From positions 170,943 to 234,942 of the forward strand of contig CAJUBZ010000001.1 of the NCBI GenBank assembly GCA_910584795.1: a DNA stretch of 64,000 nucleotides. The letters are read 5' to 3'. The stretch comes from an uncultured Eubacterium sp. (GTDB taxonomy: Bacteria; Bacillota; Clostridia; Lachnospirales; Lachnospiraceae). The notes under the pieces are model-generated. The model was not told the origin of the DNA, searched no databases, and saw nothing but the letters and a program-made list of their open reading frames with translations. Both the position numbers and the translations under genes were made by a program. Shown here one piece after another: positions 53,433 through 63,370 of the stretch (positions are counted from its first letter, which is position 1; each line of letters starts with the position of its first letter).

Positions 53433-53765
53433 CTAATAATTGTCTAATATTTCCTGTGCAATCACTTTAATCTTCGCTACACTGTCAGCATCTTTACTAT
53501 CTGCCAACTGACATATCTGCTCCACATCATCCTTTGTTTTAGAAAATCTTTGTATTAAATGAAGTTTTTCCTCATAACCATTCAAGATTTTATCACATCT
53601 CTTAATCAGGTCGTGAACTCCCTGTCTGGATATTCCCCGCTCAATAGCAATCTCTCCAAGACTTAAATCGTTTAATATAAAATCTTCATATATTTCTTTT
53701 TGATGTTGTGTCAGCAATTCGCCATAAAAGTCGTATAACAGCGAACTCTTATAAATATCTTTCAT
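53433..53765 (-). CDS. ylxM: YlxM-type DNA-binding protein (SRP-operon helix-turn-helix)
   Basis: The 110-residue sigma-70 region-4-like protein has the helix-turn-helix LNDLSLGEIAIERGISRQGVHDLIKRCDKILNGYEEKL at about 30-66. Its gene precedes ffh in most Firmicutes and is thought to modulate SRP; direct function is not settled. AAGG lies 9 bases before the ATG, behind a promoter that overlaps the previous terminator. Confidence 0.92.
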   Translation of the reverse strand: MKDIYKSSLLYDFYGELLTQHQKEIYEDFILNDLSLGEIAIERGISRQGVHDLIKRCDKILNGYEEKLHLIQRFSKTKDDVEQICQLADSKDADSVAKIKVIAQEILDNY

Positions 53766-53791
53766 ATGATTGCACCTTACCTACCTTTGGT

Positions 53792-53820
53792 ATACTACAA
53801 TAAAAGAAATAAGGTGTCAA
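53792..53820 (-). promoter_or_regulatory. Promoter of ylxM-ffh-rpsP-khpA-rimM-trmD
   Basis: On the minus strand a perfect TTGACA, a 17-base spacer and TAGTAT. Transcription would start near 53785, about 20 bases before the ylxM ATG. The -35 box is part of the second arm of the yfhO terminator stem. Confidence 0.7.
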
Positions 53821-53844
53821 GTATTTTTTCTTGACACCTTATTT
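53807..53844 (-). terminator. Terminator after the YfhO gene
   Basis: The 15-base arms AAATAAGGTGTCAAG (53807-53821) and CTTGACACCTTATTT (53830-53844) pair perfectly with an 8-base loop, with T-rich sequence on the minus strand after the stem. It lies 6 bases after the stop of the 962-residue gene. Confidence 0.85.
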
Positions 53845-53849
53845 TTCTT

Positions 53850-56738
53850 CTATCTTTTTCTTTCCTTTCGATAATTTAACATTACAATCCCAAATAATAT
53901 AATAATTCCAACACCAGTAATAAGTATTCCAATTTGAAGCCCTGGTGTACAATATTTTAATTGAATCTCATGTGTTCCCGGCTCTAAAAAGACTCCCGAA
54001 TTCATATAATTTACTTTTTGTAGACTACTTCCCTTTCCATCAATATAAATTTTCCATCCATTATTATAAGGAATATTCAAACAGAGAAGTTTTTTCTGCT
54101 CTAATTCAATTTTACCATTAATTTCATTATCTTTTATTATTACATCTGAAAGTACATCCTGTTTTAAATTACGAATATTTTTTTTGTAATTATCAAAAGA
54201 TTGTTCTACTACCTTTAACTCATCGAAAGAATAAATTCCTGTCTGATAAAAAGATATATAAAAACCAACTCTTCCGCTTTCACTATAACCAAGATTTACT
54301 GCATAATTAGTTTTTCCATTATAATAACTTTGATTATCTGCATACTGAGTCAGATTTTTGTATATACCATTGCTACTAAAGGAAATATTTATATTCGTAT
54401 CTTTTACCCAATCTTTATAACGATTATTCAACAAATTTTGTTCTGCTGTACTAAAACTGTCTAATTGTTCCTTATGTTGGGACAAAGGATTGATAGGTTT
54501 ATATTCCAAATTCTTAATATAGGCAAAAAGTCCTGTACCGGGTGCTCCTTGAAATTCTACAAAAGCACTGGCATTTTCGCTTATAACAACAAACCGATTA
54601 TTCTCATATCTAAGACCATATTTACTTGTAATTTTATAATCTAACTCTTTACTGTTTGTATGAACATTCACTTCATCAGATGCATTTTCTTTATCAGATG
54701 CATTTTCTTTATCTACAATAGCAGCCTGTAACATAATCTCTTCTTTTTCAATTCCTGTATATTGAGCTAATTTCTCTTCAGAAATTGTTTGATTATAAGT
54801 ATATCCTAGTGGAAGTGCAAAATCATTGATATATACGTTATAAACCACTTTATCTACTGACCGATTATCTTTTGTAATTTTTTTATTTCTAATACCATAT
54901 GGTATGGATTTTTTTATGGTTTTATATTTTCTAAAACCATAAGGAACAATCTTATTATTTCCTTCCTCACTAATATAGTATTTCACGGAAGACAGAGACA
55001 ATAACGCAGGTCTGTCGTCAATTCCGTGGTAATAAAATGTGGAATACTCTCTAGCATCCATCTGCAATAAATAATCAGAAACATTTGAATTACCAAGACT
55101 CCAGTAAAATCCAATGCCATTTACGTCAAATAACATAGTCGCATTATCACAAAAATCAAGCCTGCCATTTGTCTGATCATTTTCTTTTGCAAAACCAGAC
55201 ATTAATCTTTTATTCACTGAGCTTTCACTGGTATTATCATATTCTTTCCCTGAAGAACTAAACCGAAAAAATTCATCATCTTTAATATAATTTTTTATAT
55301 CTCCACTCTGAGATGTTCGATAAGACTCATATACTTTTCCACGGTCAATAAATTGTGAAACATAATTTTTTTCTGACACAGAATAAACATAAAAACTATT
55401 GATTGCCACTCCCAAAATAACAGAAGTTACAAGAACCGCTTCTGCTTTATACACAGAAAATTTTCTATTCTGTTGTCCCATATATCCCAGAATCATTACT
55501 GTAAATACTAAAAGCAATAGCTCCATAAGAGTATTTTCCATACGGGTATTCTCTATCAGGCACACCAGAGTACAATACACTGTCAGAACAATAAATAATT
55601 GTTTCATGTACTTTGAACCAATAGAAATAATATCGTTCCAGTATTCCACTAAAATAAATGCACAAAACATTGCAAAAGCCCATATCCAACGATTAGAAAT
55701 ATAGGATAACCCATTCATAAGAGAACCTATGGCAGGAATCGCCATAAACAAAAGACCGATACCAAAGAAAATATATTGTTGCATCTTTTTCTTTTGAAAC
55801 ATGAAGAATAATCCTAAAATCACTATCGGAGAATAACCCATATAATTCCAATATCCACCACTATCTGCAGAAATAAATGTAGATAATAACTTCTGATAAT
55901 ACCGCAAATCATATAAAGCAGGAATAGAATTACTTACTTCATTTCTATTATCTCCTAAAAAGGCAATAATTATTGGAAGGAAAATAACAGCTGAAATCAT
56001 AATCGCCACAATCGCATATAGCAACATTGTTCCCAATTTTGTTACAATTTTTCTAAATTCTTTTTTATATAGGAATCCACATCTTATTAATGTGTAGATA
56101 ACTGTAAAAAGCGCAACCATATAGAAGAAATAAAAATTACTAATTGCACACAAAACAATAGTGAAAATAAATTGATACGGTTTTTTCCCTTTTAATATTT
56201 TTTCAACACCTGTAAGCATTAAAGGGAAAAACATAATTGGTAAGATAAAAAACGGATGTCTCACTGCCGCCCACATAGTATAACCTGTAAAGACATACAC
56301 TAATGCTCCGGCAACAACACCATTTCCTCTTTTATTCATAATTTTACAAAACTGCATAAAAAACAGTCCTGACAAATACAATCTTAAAATAATTAGAAAA
56401 GCATAAAGATACTCTGTATATTTAGGAGACACAAAAACAGATAATAAATTAAGAGGTTCTCCTAATACATAATAATTTAAAGTGGTGATAATGTCCCCAC
56501 CATAACCAATACTAAAATCCCACATTGGAATGGTAAAGGTATGTTCTATAAAAATATTTCTTATAATATCTCTCAACCATGTGCCATAATACATCAATGC
56601 CACATTATGCTGTGCATATCCGTCCAAATGCCATACAAAAGATTTACCATTCACAAGAAAATATCCAAATGTTAAAATTGATGTCAAAATAAACACCAAT
56701 GAATATTTTGACATCAATTTTAATTTTAATTTTTTCAT
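53850..56738 (-). CDS. YfhO family multi-pass membrane glycosyltransferase-like protein
   Basis: The 962-residue YfhO family membrane protein has about thirteen membrane segments in residues 13-450 and one at the C-terminus (about 930-955). Between them lies a large extracellular domain (about 470-925) rich in Asn and Tyr. YfhO of Bacillus glycosylates lipoteichoic acid; the specificity here is inferred. An 18-base tandem duplication (54676-54711) encodes two copies of Asn-Ala-Ser-Asp-Lys-Glu in a linker. ilvA is upstream. GGGAG precedes the ATG. Confidence 0.88.
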   Translation of the reverse strand: MKKLKLKLMSKYSLVFILTSILTFGYFLVNGKSFVWHLDGYAQHNVALMYYGTWLRDIIRNIFIEHTFTIPMWDFSIGYGGDIITTLNYYVLGEPLNLLSVFVSPKYTEYLYAFLIILRLYLSGLFFMQFCKIMNKRGNGVVAGALVYVFTGYTMWAAVRHPFFILPIMFFPLMLTGVEKILKGKKPYQFIFTIVLCAISNFYFFYMVALFTVIYTLIRCGFLYKKEFRKIVTKLGTMLLYAIVAIMISAVIFLPIIIAFLGDNRNEVSNSIPALYDLRYYQKLLSTFISADSGGYWNYMGYSPIVILGLFFMFQKKKMQQYIFFGIGLLFMAIPAIGSLMNGLSYISNRWIWAFAMFCAFILVEYWNDIISIGSKYMKQLFIVLTVYCTLVCLIENTRMENTLMELLLLVFTVMILGYMGQQNRKFSVYKAEAVLVTSVILGVAINSFYVYSVSEKNYVSQFIDRGKVYESYRTSQSGDIKNYIKDDEFFRFSSSGKEYDNTSESSVNKRLMSGFAKENDQTNGRLDFCDNATMLFDVNGIGFYWSLGNSNVSDYLLQMDAREYSTFYYHGIDDRPALLSLSSVKYYISEEGNNKIVPYGFRKYKTIKKSIPYGIRNKKITKDNRSVDKVVYNVYINDFALPLGYTYNQTISEEKLAQYTGIEKEEIMLQAAIVDKENASDKENASDEVNVHTNSKELDYKITSKYGLRYENNRFVVISENASAFVEFQGAPGTGLFAYIKNLEYKPINPLSQHKEQLDSFSTAEQNLLNNRYKDWVKDTNINISFSSNGIYKNLTQYADNQSYYNGKTNYAVNLGYSESGRVGFYISFYQTGIYSFDELKVVEQSFDNYKKNIRNLKQDVLSDVIIKDNEINGKIELEQKKLLCLNIPYNNGWKIYIDGKGSSLQKVNYMNSGVFLEPGTHEIQLKYCTPGLQIGILITGVGIIILFGIVMLNYRKERKR
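54676..54711. repeat. 18-base tandem duplication inside the YfhO gene
   Basis: Two exact copies of an 18-base unit beginning TCAGATGCATT are at 54676-54693 and 54694-54711. They add six in-frame residues, so the gene stays open. The unit falls in the extracellular linker of the YfhO protein. Confidence 0.85.
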
Positions 56739-56759
56739 TTATCTCCCTCTCTTTCCCAC

Positions 56760-57980
56760 TTAAAGATTTGGCGCCTGTTCAGTAGGATTGTATCCTGCGT
56801 TGCTTAACGCTTCCAAAATCTGTTTTTTGTGATCGTGTCCGAAACATTCCATCGTCACTTTTAATTCCACAGCCGCATTTCGATTAACGGAAACAAACTG
56901 ATTATGCTCTAGCTTAATAACATTTCCCTGCTGTTCAGCTATCTTATTTGCCACTTTTACTAACTCACCCGGCTTGTCCGGAAGTAATACAGAAACTGTA
57001 AATACCCTTCCTCTCTGAATCAGGCCATGCTGTAACGTGGAAGACATTGTAATAATATCCATATTGCCTCCGCTGATAATTGAAACAACCTTTTTATCCT
57101 TGCAATTTAGGTGTTTCAATGCCGCTACCGTCAGCAGTCCTGAATTTTCTGCTACCAGCTTGTGATTTTCTACCATATCCAGAAATGCATCAATTAACTC
57201 ATCATCTTTGATTGTTATAATCTTATCAATATTTTTCTTTACATATGGAAAAATATTTTCTCCAGGTGTTTTTACAGCAGTACCATCTGCAATTGTATTT
57301 GCACTTGGAAGTGTAACCACCTCACCTGCTTTGATACTTGCTTTCATACATGCTGCATTCTCCGGCTCTACACCAATGACTTTAATTCTGGGATTCAATA
57401 ATTTAGCCAATGTGCTTACACCGGTAGCCAGTCCGCCACCACCGATTGGAACCAGAATATAGTCAACCGTCGGCAGTTCCTTAAATATTTCCATTGCAAT
57501 GCTTCCCTGCCCTGCAGCAACATCTAAATCATCAAAAGGATGAATGAATGTATAACCTTCTTTCATTGCAAGATTCAACGCATATTTACATGCATCATCA
57601 TAAACATCTCCATATAAAACCACATCTGCTCCATAACTTTTTGTACGGTTTACCTTCATTAATGGTGTTGTTGTAGGCATTACAATAGTAGCTTTTACAC
57701 CATAAAGTTTCGCTGCATAAGCAACACCCTGAGCATGATTTCCTGCTGAAGCAGTAATCAATCCACGTTCTCTCTCTTCGTCTGTCAATGTACTGATTTT
57801 GTAATATGCCCCTCTAACTTTATAAGCACCTGTAAACTGCATATTTTCCGGTTTAATATATACCTGATTTCCTGTCTGGGCACTAAAATAATCACTATAA
57901 ATTAAACTAGTATTCAGTGTTACTTTTTTTACAATTTCGCTGGCTTCCTCAAATTTCTTTAAATCTAAAACTTCACTCAT
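56760..57980 (-). CDS. ilvA: Threonine ammonia-lyase (catabolic or biosynthetic threonine dehydratase)
   Basis: PLP enzyme that deaminates threonine to 2-oxobutyrate. The 406-residue protein has the PLP lysine in FTGAYKVRGAYYK near residue 51 (the consensus has S-F-K; here A-Y-K), ASAGNHAQGVAYA, GGGGLATG and GSQGG-like blocks. A C-terminal ACT-type domain spans about 325-406 (SVLLPDKPGELVKVANKIAEQ). The ATG at 57980 is 3 codons inside the longest frame. Whether it is catabolic (TdcB-like) or biosynthetic is not decided; the single ACT domain argues for the ilvA/TdcB short form. Confidence 0.9.
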   Translation of the reverse strand: MSEVLDLKKFEEASEIVKKVTLNTSLIYSDYFSAQTGNQVYIKPENMQFTGAYKVRGAYYKISTLTDEERERGLITASAGNHAQGVAYAAKLYGVKATIVMPTTTPLMKVNRTKSYGADVVLYGDVYDDACKYALNLAMKEGYTFIHPFDDLDVAAGQGSIAMEIFKELPTVDYILVPIGGGGLATGVSTLAKLLNPRIKVIGVEPENAACMKASIKAGEVVTLPSANTIADGTAVKTPGENIFPYVKKNIDKIITIKDDELIDAFLDMVENHKLVAENSGLLTVAALKHLNCKDKKVVSIISGGNMDIITMSSTLQHGLIQRGRVFTVSVLLPDKPGELVKVANKIAEQQGNVIKLEHNQFVSVNRNAAVELKVTMECFGHDHKKQILEALSNAGYNPTEQAPNL

Positions 57981-58013
57981 ATTTTTCACTTCTTTCTACT
58001 TTTTTCACTTTGT

Positions 58014-58931
58014 TTATTCAGTAAACAATGCTTCCACAAACTCTTTTGCATCAAACTTTTGTAAATCATCTATCTGTTCACCCACGCCAATATACTTCAC
58101 CGGTATTCCGAGTTCTGACTGAATGGCAATGGCAATGCCGCCTTTTGCAGAACCATCCATTTTGGTTAAAATTACACCTGTAATATCTGCACATTCTTTA
58201 AACTGTCTTGCCTGCTCTAATGCATTCTGCCCTGTAGTAGCATCTAAAACAATAAAGTTTTCACGTCTTGTACCATCATATTCCTTTGTTATAATTCTGT
58301 CCAGTTTTTTTAATTCTTCCATAAGATTTTTCTTATTATGAAGTCTTCCTGCTGTATCGCATAGCAAAATATCAGCATTTTTATTTTTCGCTGATGATAT
58401 GGCATCAAATAAAACAGAACCGGGATCTGACCCCTCCTTCCCTGAAACAATATCTACACCAGAACGATTTGCCCACTCTATTAACTGGTCAGCCGCAGCG
58501 GCACGAAATGTATCCGCAGCTGCCAAAACCACTTTCTTTCCATTCGTTTTAAACTGACTTGCCAGCTTTCCAATTGATGTAGTTTTTCCAACACCATTCA
58601 CACCAATCACTAAAATAACTGATTTTTCATTTTCAAAATCATAAGCATTCTCACCAATATTCATCTGCTCTTCAATACTTTGAATCAGAAGCTCTTTACA
58701 CTCCATTGGTTCCTTAATATGATTTTCTTTCACCTGTTCTCTCAAATTTTCTAAAATCTCTTCTGTCGTGTTCACTCCAATATCGCTCATAATAAGGATT
58801 TCTTCTAACTCTTCATAAAAATCCTCATTAATATGGGAAAACCCTGTAAATATGGAATTTAAACTGGATACAATATTATTTCTTGTCTTTGAGAGACCTG
58901 AGACTAATTTCTTAAAAAACTTTCCTGCCAT
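58014..58931 (-). CDS. ftsY: SRP receptor FtsY
   Basis: Membrane-associated GTPase that receives Ffh-ribosome complexes. The 305-residue protein is short (no long acidic A domain), as in most Firmicutes. It has GVNGVGKTTSIGKLASQFK near residues 108-125, AADTFRAAAADQLIEWANR, LCDTAGRLHNKKNLM, TKMDGSAKGGIAI and the C-terminal GVGEQIDDLQKFDAKEFVEALF. The ATG at 58931 (MAGKFFKKLV) has GGAGGA 6 bases upstream; the longest frame starts at a TTG inside it. It starts 25 bases after smc. Confidence 0.97.
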   Translation of the reverse strand: MAGKFFKKLVSGLSKTRNNIVSSLNSIFTGFSHINEDFYEELEEILIMSDIGVNTTEEILENLREQVKENHIKEPMECKELLIQSIEEQMNIGENAYDFENEKSVILVIGVNGVGKTTSIGKLASQFKTNGKKVVLAAADTFRAAAADQLIEWANRSGVDIVSGKEGSDPGSVLFDAISSAKNKNADILLCDTAGRLHNKKNLMEELKKLDRIITKEYDGTRRENFIVLDATTGQNALEQARQFKECADITGVILTKMDGSAKGGIAIAIQSELGIPVKYIGVGEQIDDLQKFDAKEFVEALFTE

Positions 58932-58955
58932 TGAATTCCTCCAAATCAAACTTTT

Positions 58956-61900
58956 TTATTTATCTAAGTCATTTTCTAATAAATCTACAGAAACTAATGC
59001 TGAAATTCCCTTTTCCTGCATGGTGATACCATATAATCTATCAGCACAATTCATTGTTCCACGTCTGTGGGTAATCACAATAAACTGTGTATTTTTTGTA
59101 AGCTTATGTAAATATTCAGCAAACCTTACAACATTTGAGCCGTCAAGGGCAGCCTCGATTTCGTCCAGTAAACAGAATGGTGACGGTTTCAGATTCTGAA
59201 TTGCAAATAATAAACTTATCGCCGTCAACGCTTTCTCACCACCGGATAACTGCATCATATTCTGCAGTTTCTTCCCTGGCGGCTGGGAAATAATATTAAT
59301 TCCCGCATCCAGAATATCCTCTGCATCAGTCAGTTCGATAGTTCCTTTACCACCACCGAACAGTTCTTTAAATACAGTGTCAAACTGTGCTTTTATTTCC
59401 TCAAACTTCTCTTTAAACTGCTTGCGCATGCCAACTTCTAATTCATCAATAATTTTTAACAGATTCTCTTTTGCTTCCATCAAATCGCCATGCTGGCTCT
59501 TCATGAACTGGTATCGCTCATTAATCTCTTTAAATTCTTCTATAGCATTAATATTGACATCTCCAAGAGATTTCATTTCTTTTCGAATATTTGTAATATT
59601 CTCTTTAATCTCAGTCTTATTGCTATATTCTGGATTTTTCATTTCCGAAGCCTTTCTATATGTTATTTCATATTCATTCCACATATAAGCTTCTTTGTTT
59701 TCACTTTTTTCTTCCAAAGCTTCTTTTTGGCTGCTCAATCTATAAACTTCTTTATCCAGAGTAGAAATTCTTTCTGATAACTGCTCCCTCTTCTCAAAGA
59801 ATTCTTTATGCTCTCTGCTCTGTTTTTCTTTTTCCTGCTTTGCGTTTTCTATCTCCTTGTTTAACTGCTCAATGAATAATCTGGATTTTTCTGTTTCCCC
59901 AGTCAATTTTTCAATTGCTTCAAGTCGTGCAGAAATTTCACTGCCATTTTCTTCAGAATTGTTCTTTATCTGTTCAAGCTCTGAAGTCAGTGTATGAATC
60001 ACTTCGTTCGCTTTATGAATCTTTTCAACAATAAACTCATGTTTTTGTTTATAATTAGCAATATCAATATTTATTTCTTCCAAAGACGATACCTTTCCGG
60101 CAACACTTTCTTTCATTTCATTCAACTGTTTTGTCTTTTTGACCACTTCTTTTTCGAGAAATATATTTCTATCTTCTGTGCCGGATAATTCATCATTTAA
60201 TTCTGAATTACTTTTATTAATATCACTGATTTCCGCCTGCATATCATCATTTTCCTGCGTATAATTTTGATATTCCAGCATAATACTGTCTTTTCTGGCA
60301 TTGGCCTGTTTCAAATTGACCTCAATAGTATTTTTAATAAGCATCTGTTCTTGAAGACCTTTGCTGATCTTTGCCTCTTCCTCACCGATAACACTCATTT
60401 CACTGCGGTTGCCGGTAAGTTCCTTATCAAGACTTTCTTTCTCTTTTTTTAAAGCAGCCAATGATTTCTCTATTTCTTCAATTTCACGTCTTCTACCAAG
60501 AAGATTACTATTGTTTTTAAATGCACCACCGGAAATGGAGCCCCCAACATTCAGATACTCTCCTTCTACAGTAACAATTCTCACTGTATAACGGTATTTT
60601 CGCTCAATGGAAATGGCATGCTCAATCGTATCCACTACCATAACTCTGCCTAACAGATACTTAGCAACCCCTTCATACTCCTTTTTAATCTCTACCAAGT
60701 CACTGGCAAGTCCTATAACACCATTTTCTTCCAAAGCATCCGGTGCGTTAAAATTGGTCTTGTTGCTCATACTACTGAGTGGCAAAAATGTTGCCCTTCC
60801 AAACCTGTTTTTCTTTAAGTACTCAATTGTATCTTTAGCCGTAGTTTCAGTATCTGTTACAATATTCTGAATGTTTCCACCAAGAGCTGTCTCTATTGCT
60901 ACTTCATACTTCTTATCGACTTTAATAATATCTGCTACAACACCAATAATACCTTTTTTATTTTCCTTTAATTCCATTACTTTTTTGATACTGTTGCCAT
61001 ATCCTTCATATCGTTCTGTAATATTCTTTAAAGTCTCTAAATTTGATTTTAGCTTGTGATATTTTTCCTGATTTGCAGATAATTGTTTCGTTAATCTGCT
61101 GTTTTCAACACGGAGATTTGCCAAATCATCTTTGTATGCCTGTAAGGATGCCTGAACCTGTTCAATTTCTTTATTTACGTCCCCTAGCTGGCTTTCTAAT
61201 TGTTTAATGGCGTTTTCCTGACCATCTTTTCTGCTTTGAAAATCTATCAATTTCTGATTTAACTGTGATTTCCTAATGTTAATCTGTTCTAATAATGTAT
61301 CGCATCGTTGGATTTTTGTCTTAATAAATGATTTTGCATTTAATAACTCAATAATTTCAGCCTTATCCTCTTCAATGTCTTTTTCCAACTGTGCAATGGT
61401 ATCATTTTTCTCTGCAATTTCTTCACTTGCTTTTGTCTGAGATGCAACAATCTCATTCAAATGTGTTTCATTTTCTTCTTTTTCTTTATTTGCAGCATCT
61501 AATTCTTCATTTTGCTGGCCGATTTCACTTGTAATGGAATCAATTCTCTGATTCATGTAAGATTCGTTATTTTTTGCAGAATTAATCTGTTCTTTAATAA
61601 CATTAATCTGTCCTTCAAACTTTTCTATATTTAAAACTGTTTCATTTAAAGTAGTTTTCTTTGTTTCGATAGATGTATTAATTTCTTCAATGATAGCTTC
61701 TAATTTTGTATAATCTGCTTTGATTTGTTCAAATTCGTCGCTGGCAGTCTGCATATCGGAAGATGCAATCTTTATCTTCTCATCAATCTGGGAAAGTCTG
61801 TTCCGAATCTCATCAATCTCAATCAGAAACATATTTACATCATTTACTTTTAAATCATCTTTTAATACAAGATATTTCTTTGCTTTTTCACATTGCTTTT

Positions 61901-62516
61901 CTAACGGAATAACCTGACGCTCCAGTTCTCCTAAAATGTCCGTAACACGCACAAGATTCTGATTCTGGTCGTCTAGTTTTTTCATGGCATCATTTTTACG
62001 GCGCTTGAACTTTACAATTCCTGCCGCCTCATCAAAAAGTTCTCTTCTCTCTTCCGGCTTGCCACTTAAAATCTTATCAATCTGTCCCTGCCCAATAATA
62101 GAATATCCTTCTTTTCCAATACCGGTATCATAAAATAACTCATTGACGTCCTTTAAGCGCACCTGCGTACCATTAATCATATATTCGCTTTCTCCGGAAC
62201 GAAACAATCTTCTGGATACAGTAACCTCATTATAATCAATGTTTAATTTGTGATCAGAATTATCAAACGTAATTGCAACATAAGAATATCCCATCGGTTT
62301 TCTGTTTTCTGTTCCTGCAAAAATAACATCTTCCATCTTAGAACTTCTAAGCTGTTTTATTTTCTGTTCACCAAGAACCCATCTTACTGCATCTGCAACA
62401 TTACTCTTACCTGAACCATTTGGTCCTACGATTCCTGTAATCCCATTATGGAACTCAAATTTTATTTTATTTGCAAATGATTTAAATCCGTGTATTTCAA
62501 TACTTTTTAAATACAT
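58956..62516 (-). CDS. smc: Chromosome segregation ATPase SMC
   Basis: Condensin ATPase that organises and segregates chromosomes with ScpAB. The 1186-residue protein is exactly the usual length. The N-terminal head has GPNGSGKSN at residues 31-39 and the Q-loop GQIDKILSGKPEERRELFDEAAG near 145. Two long coiled coils (about 170-490 and 670-1010) flank a hinge (about 510-650, GVVADIIKVDKKYEVAIETALGGNIQNIV). The C-terminal head has MQLSGGEKALTAISLLFAIQNLKPSPFCLLDEIEAALDGSNV. The ATG at 62516 lies 5 bases after GGAG. rnc ends next to it, as in most Firmicutes. Confidence 0.98.
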   Translation of the reverse strand: MYLKSIEIHGFKSFANKIKFEFHNGITGIVGPNGSGKSNVADAVRWVLGEQKIKQLRSSKMEDVIFAGTENRKPMGYSYVAITFDNSDHKLNIDYNEVTVSRRLFRSGESEYMINGTQVRLKDVNELFYDTGIGKEGYSIIGQGQIDKILSGKPEERRELFDEAAGIVKFKRRKNDAMKKLDDQNQNLVRVTDILGELERQVIPLEKQCEKAKKYLVLKDDLKVNDVNMFLIEIDEIRNRLSQIDEKIKIASSDMQTASDEFEQIKADYTKLEAIIEEINTSIETKKTTLNETVLNIEKFEGQINVIKEQINSAKNNESYMNQRIDSITSEIGQQNEELDAANKEKEENETHLNEIVASQTKASEEIAEKNDTIAQLEKDIEEDKAEIIELLNAKSFIKTKIQRCDTLLEQINIRKSQLNQKLIDFQSRKDGQENAIKQLESQLGDVNKEIEQVQASLQAYKDDLANLRVENSRLTKQLSANQEKYHKLKSNLETLKNITERYEGYGNSIKKVMELKENKKGIIGVVADIIKVDKKYEVAIETALGGNIQNIVTDTETTAKDTIEYLKKNRFGRATFLPLSSMSNKTNFNAPDALEENGVIGLASDLVEIKKEYEGVAKYLLGRVMVVDTIEHAISIERKYRYTVRIVTVEGEYLNVGGSISGGAFKNNSNLLGRRREIEEIEKSLAALKKEKESLDKELTGNRSEMSVIGEEEAKISKGLQEQMLIKNTIEVNLKQANARKDSIMLEYQNYTQENDDMQAEISDINKSNSELNDELSGTEDRNIFLEKEVVKKTKQLNEMKESVAGKVSSLEEINIDIANYKQKHEFIVEKIHKANEVIHTLTSELEQIKNNSEENGSEISARLEAIEKLTGETEKSRLFIEQLNKEIENAKQEKEKQSREHKEFFEKREQLSERISTLDKEVYRLSSQKEALEEKSENKEAYMWNEYEITYRKASEMKNPEYSNKTEIKENITNIRKEMKSLGDVNINAIEEFKEINERYQFMKSQHGDLMEAKENLLKIIDELEVGMRKQFKEKFEEIKAQFDTVFKELFGGGKGTIELTDAEDILDAGINIISQPPGKKLQNMMQLSGGEKALTAISLLFAIQNLKPSPFCLLDEIEAALDGSNVVRFAEYLHKLTKNTQFIVITHRRGTMNCADRLYGITMQEKGISALVSVDLLENDLDK

Positions 62517-62517
62517 A

Positions 62518-63207
62518 CTAACTCCTCTTGTCAAGTGTCTTCAAAGCACTAAATGCTGCCTGCTGTTCTGCGGCCTTTTTCGTGTGTCCTATTCCCTCAC
62601 CAATAACTTTTTCATCTAATTTTGCAACGGCTTTATAATTTTTATTGTGATCCGGTCCACTCTCTCCAACAATCATATATGAAAGTGTACCAAGTTTTAC
62701 CATATTGATACGTTCTTGTAATATCGTTTTGGAATCGTGAAATAATCTTTTATTTTCAATATCATTTAAGGCAAACTGCAGAATAAAGCTCCTTGCTATT
62801 TCAATTCCGCCATCCAGAAATATAGCACCAATCAACGCCTCAAAAGCATCTGATATAATGGAATCTCTTTTCCTTCCACCAGTAGCTTCCTCTCCATTTC
62901 CCAAATACAAGAAATCTTCCAACCCGATCTGTCTGGCATCCATTGCAAGAGTTGGTTCACATACAAGACTTGCCCGAAGTTTTGTCATTTCTCCTTCTGG
63001 CATTTCATTCATATTCATATACAAAAATTCGCTGGATATCATTTCAAGAACTGCATCTCCCAAAAATTCCAAACGTTCGTTATCTTTCATTTTCTTAGCT
63101 TTGTGCTCATTGGCAAAGGATGTATGTGTTAATGCGTTCATCAATAAGTCTTTATCTTGAAACGTATATCCTATTATATTCTCTAATTTAGAAAAATCAC
63201 TGTTCAT
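62518..63207 (-). CDS. rnc: Ribonuclease III
   Basis: Double-strand-specific endoribonuclease that processes rRNA precursors. The 229-residue protein has the signature NERLEFLGDAVLEM near residues 44-57 with Asp and Glu catalytic residues, then DAFEALIGAIFLDGG. A C-terminal double-stranded-RNA-binding domain spans about 155-225 (TKKAAEQQAAFSALKTL). The ATG at 63207 follows GGAG by 5 bases; a GTG two codons upstream is part of that site. It is followed by smc with 1 base between. Confidence 0.97.
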   Translation of the reverse strand: MNSDFSKLENIIGYTFQDKDLLMNALTHTSFANEHKAKKMKDNERLEFLGDAVLEMISSEFLYMNMNEMPEGEMTKLRASLVCEPTLAMDARQIGLEDFLYLGNGEEATGGRKRDSIISDAFEALIGAIFLDGGIEIARSFILQFALNDIENKRLFHDSKTILQERINMVKLGTLSYMIVGESGPDHNKNYKAVAKLDEKVIGEGIGHTKKAAEQQAAFSALKTLDKRS

Positions 63208-63285
63208 ATCCACTCCTAATGAATTACCGTAAAATAGTTCCTGTTGTAAAAGTTTTATTTAATAATTCTCTCTTTAACACAACTT

Positions 63286-63307
63286 AAAGCCCTATTACTA
63301 GGGCTTT
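63286..63307 (-). terminator. Terminator between acpP and rnc
   Basis: AAAGCCCTA (63286-63294) and TAGGGCTTT (63299-63307) form a 9-base stem with a 4-base loop. On the minus strand the stem is followed by AAGTTG, a modest tail, so partial read-through to rnc is possible. Confidence 0.65.
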
Positions 63308-63370
63308 CGTCTCTAAAGAAAATGCTATCACAATTTTCTATCCATGTATTGTGTTTACATATTTCATTTA

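Noticed and set aside
52072..58931. SRP RNA gene near ffh or ftsY
   Set aside because: No gap is large enough between these genes, and no GNRA-type SRP RNA helix was seen in the intergenic parts.
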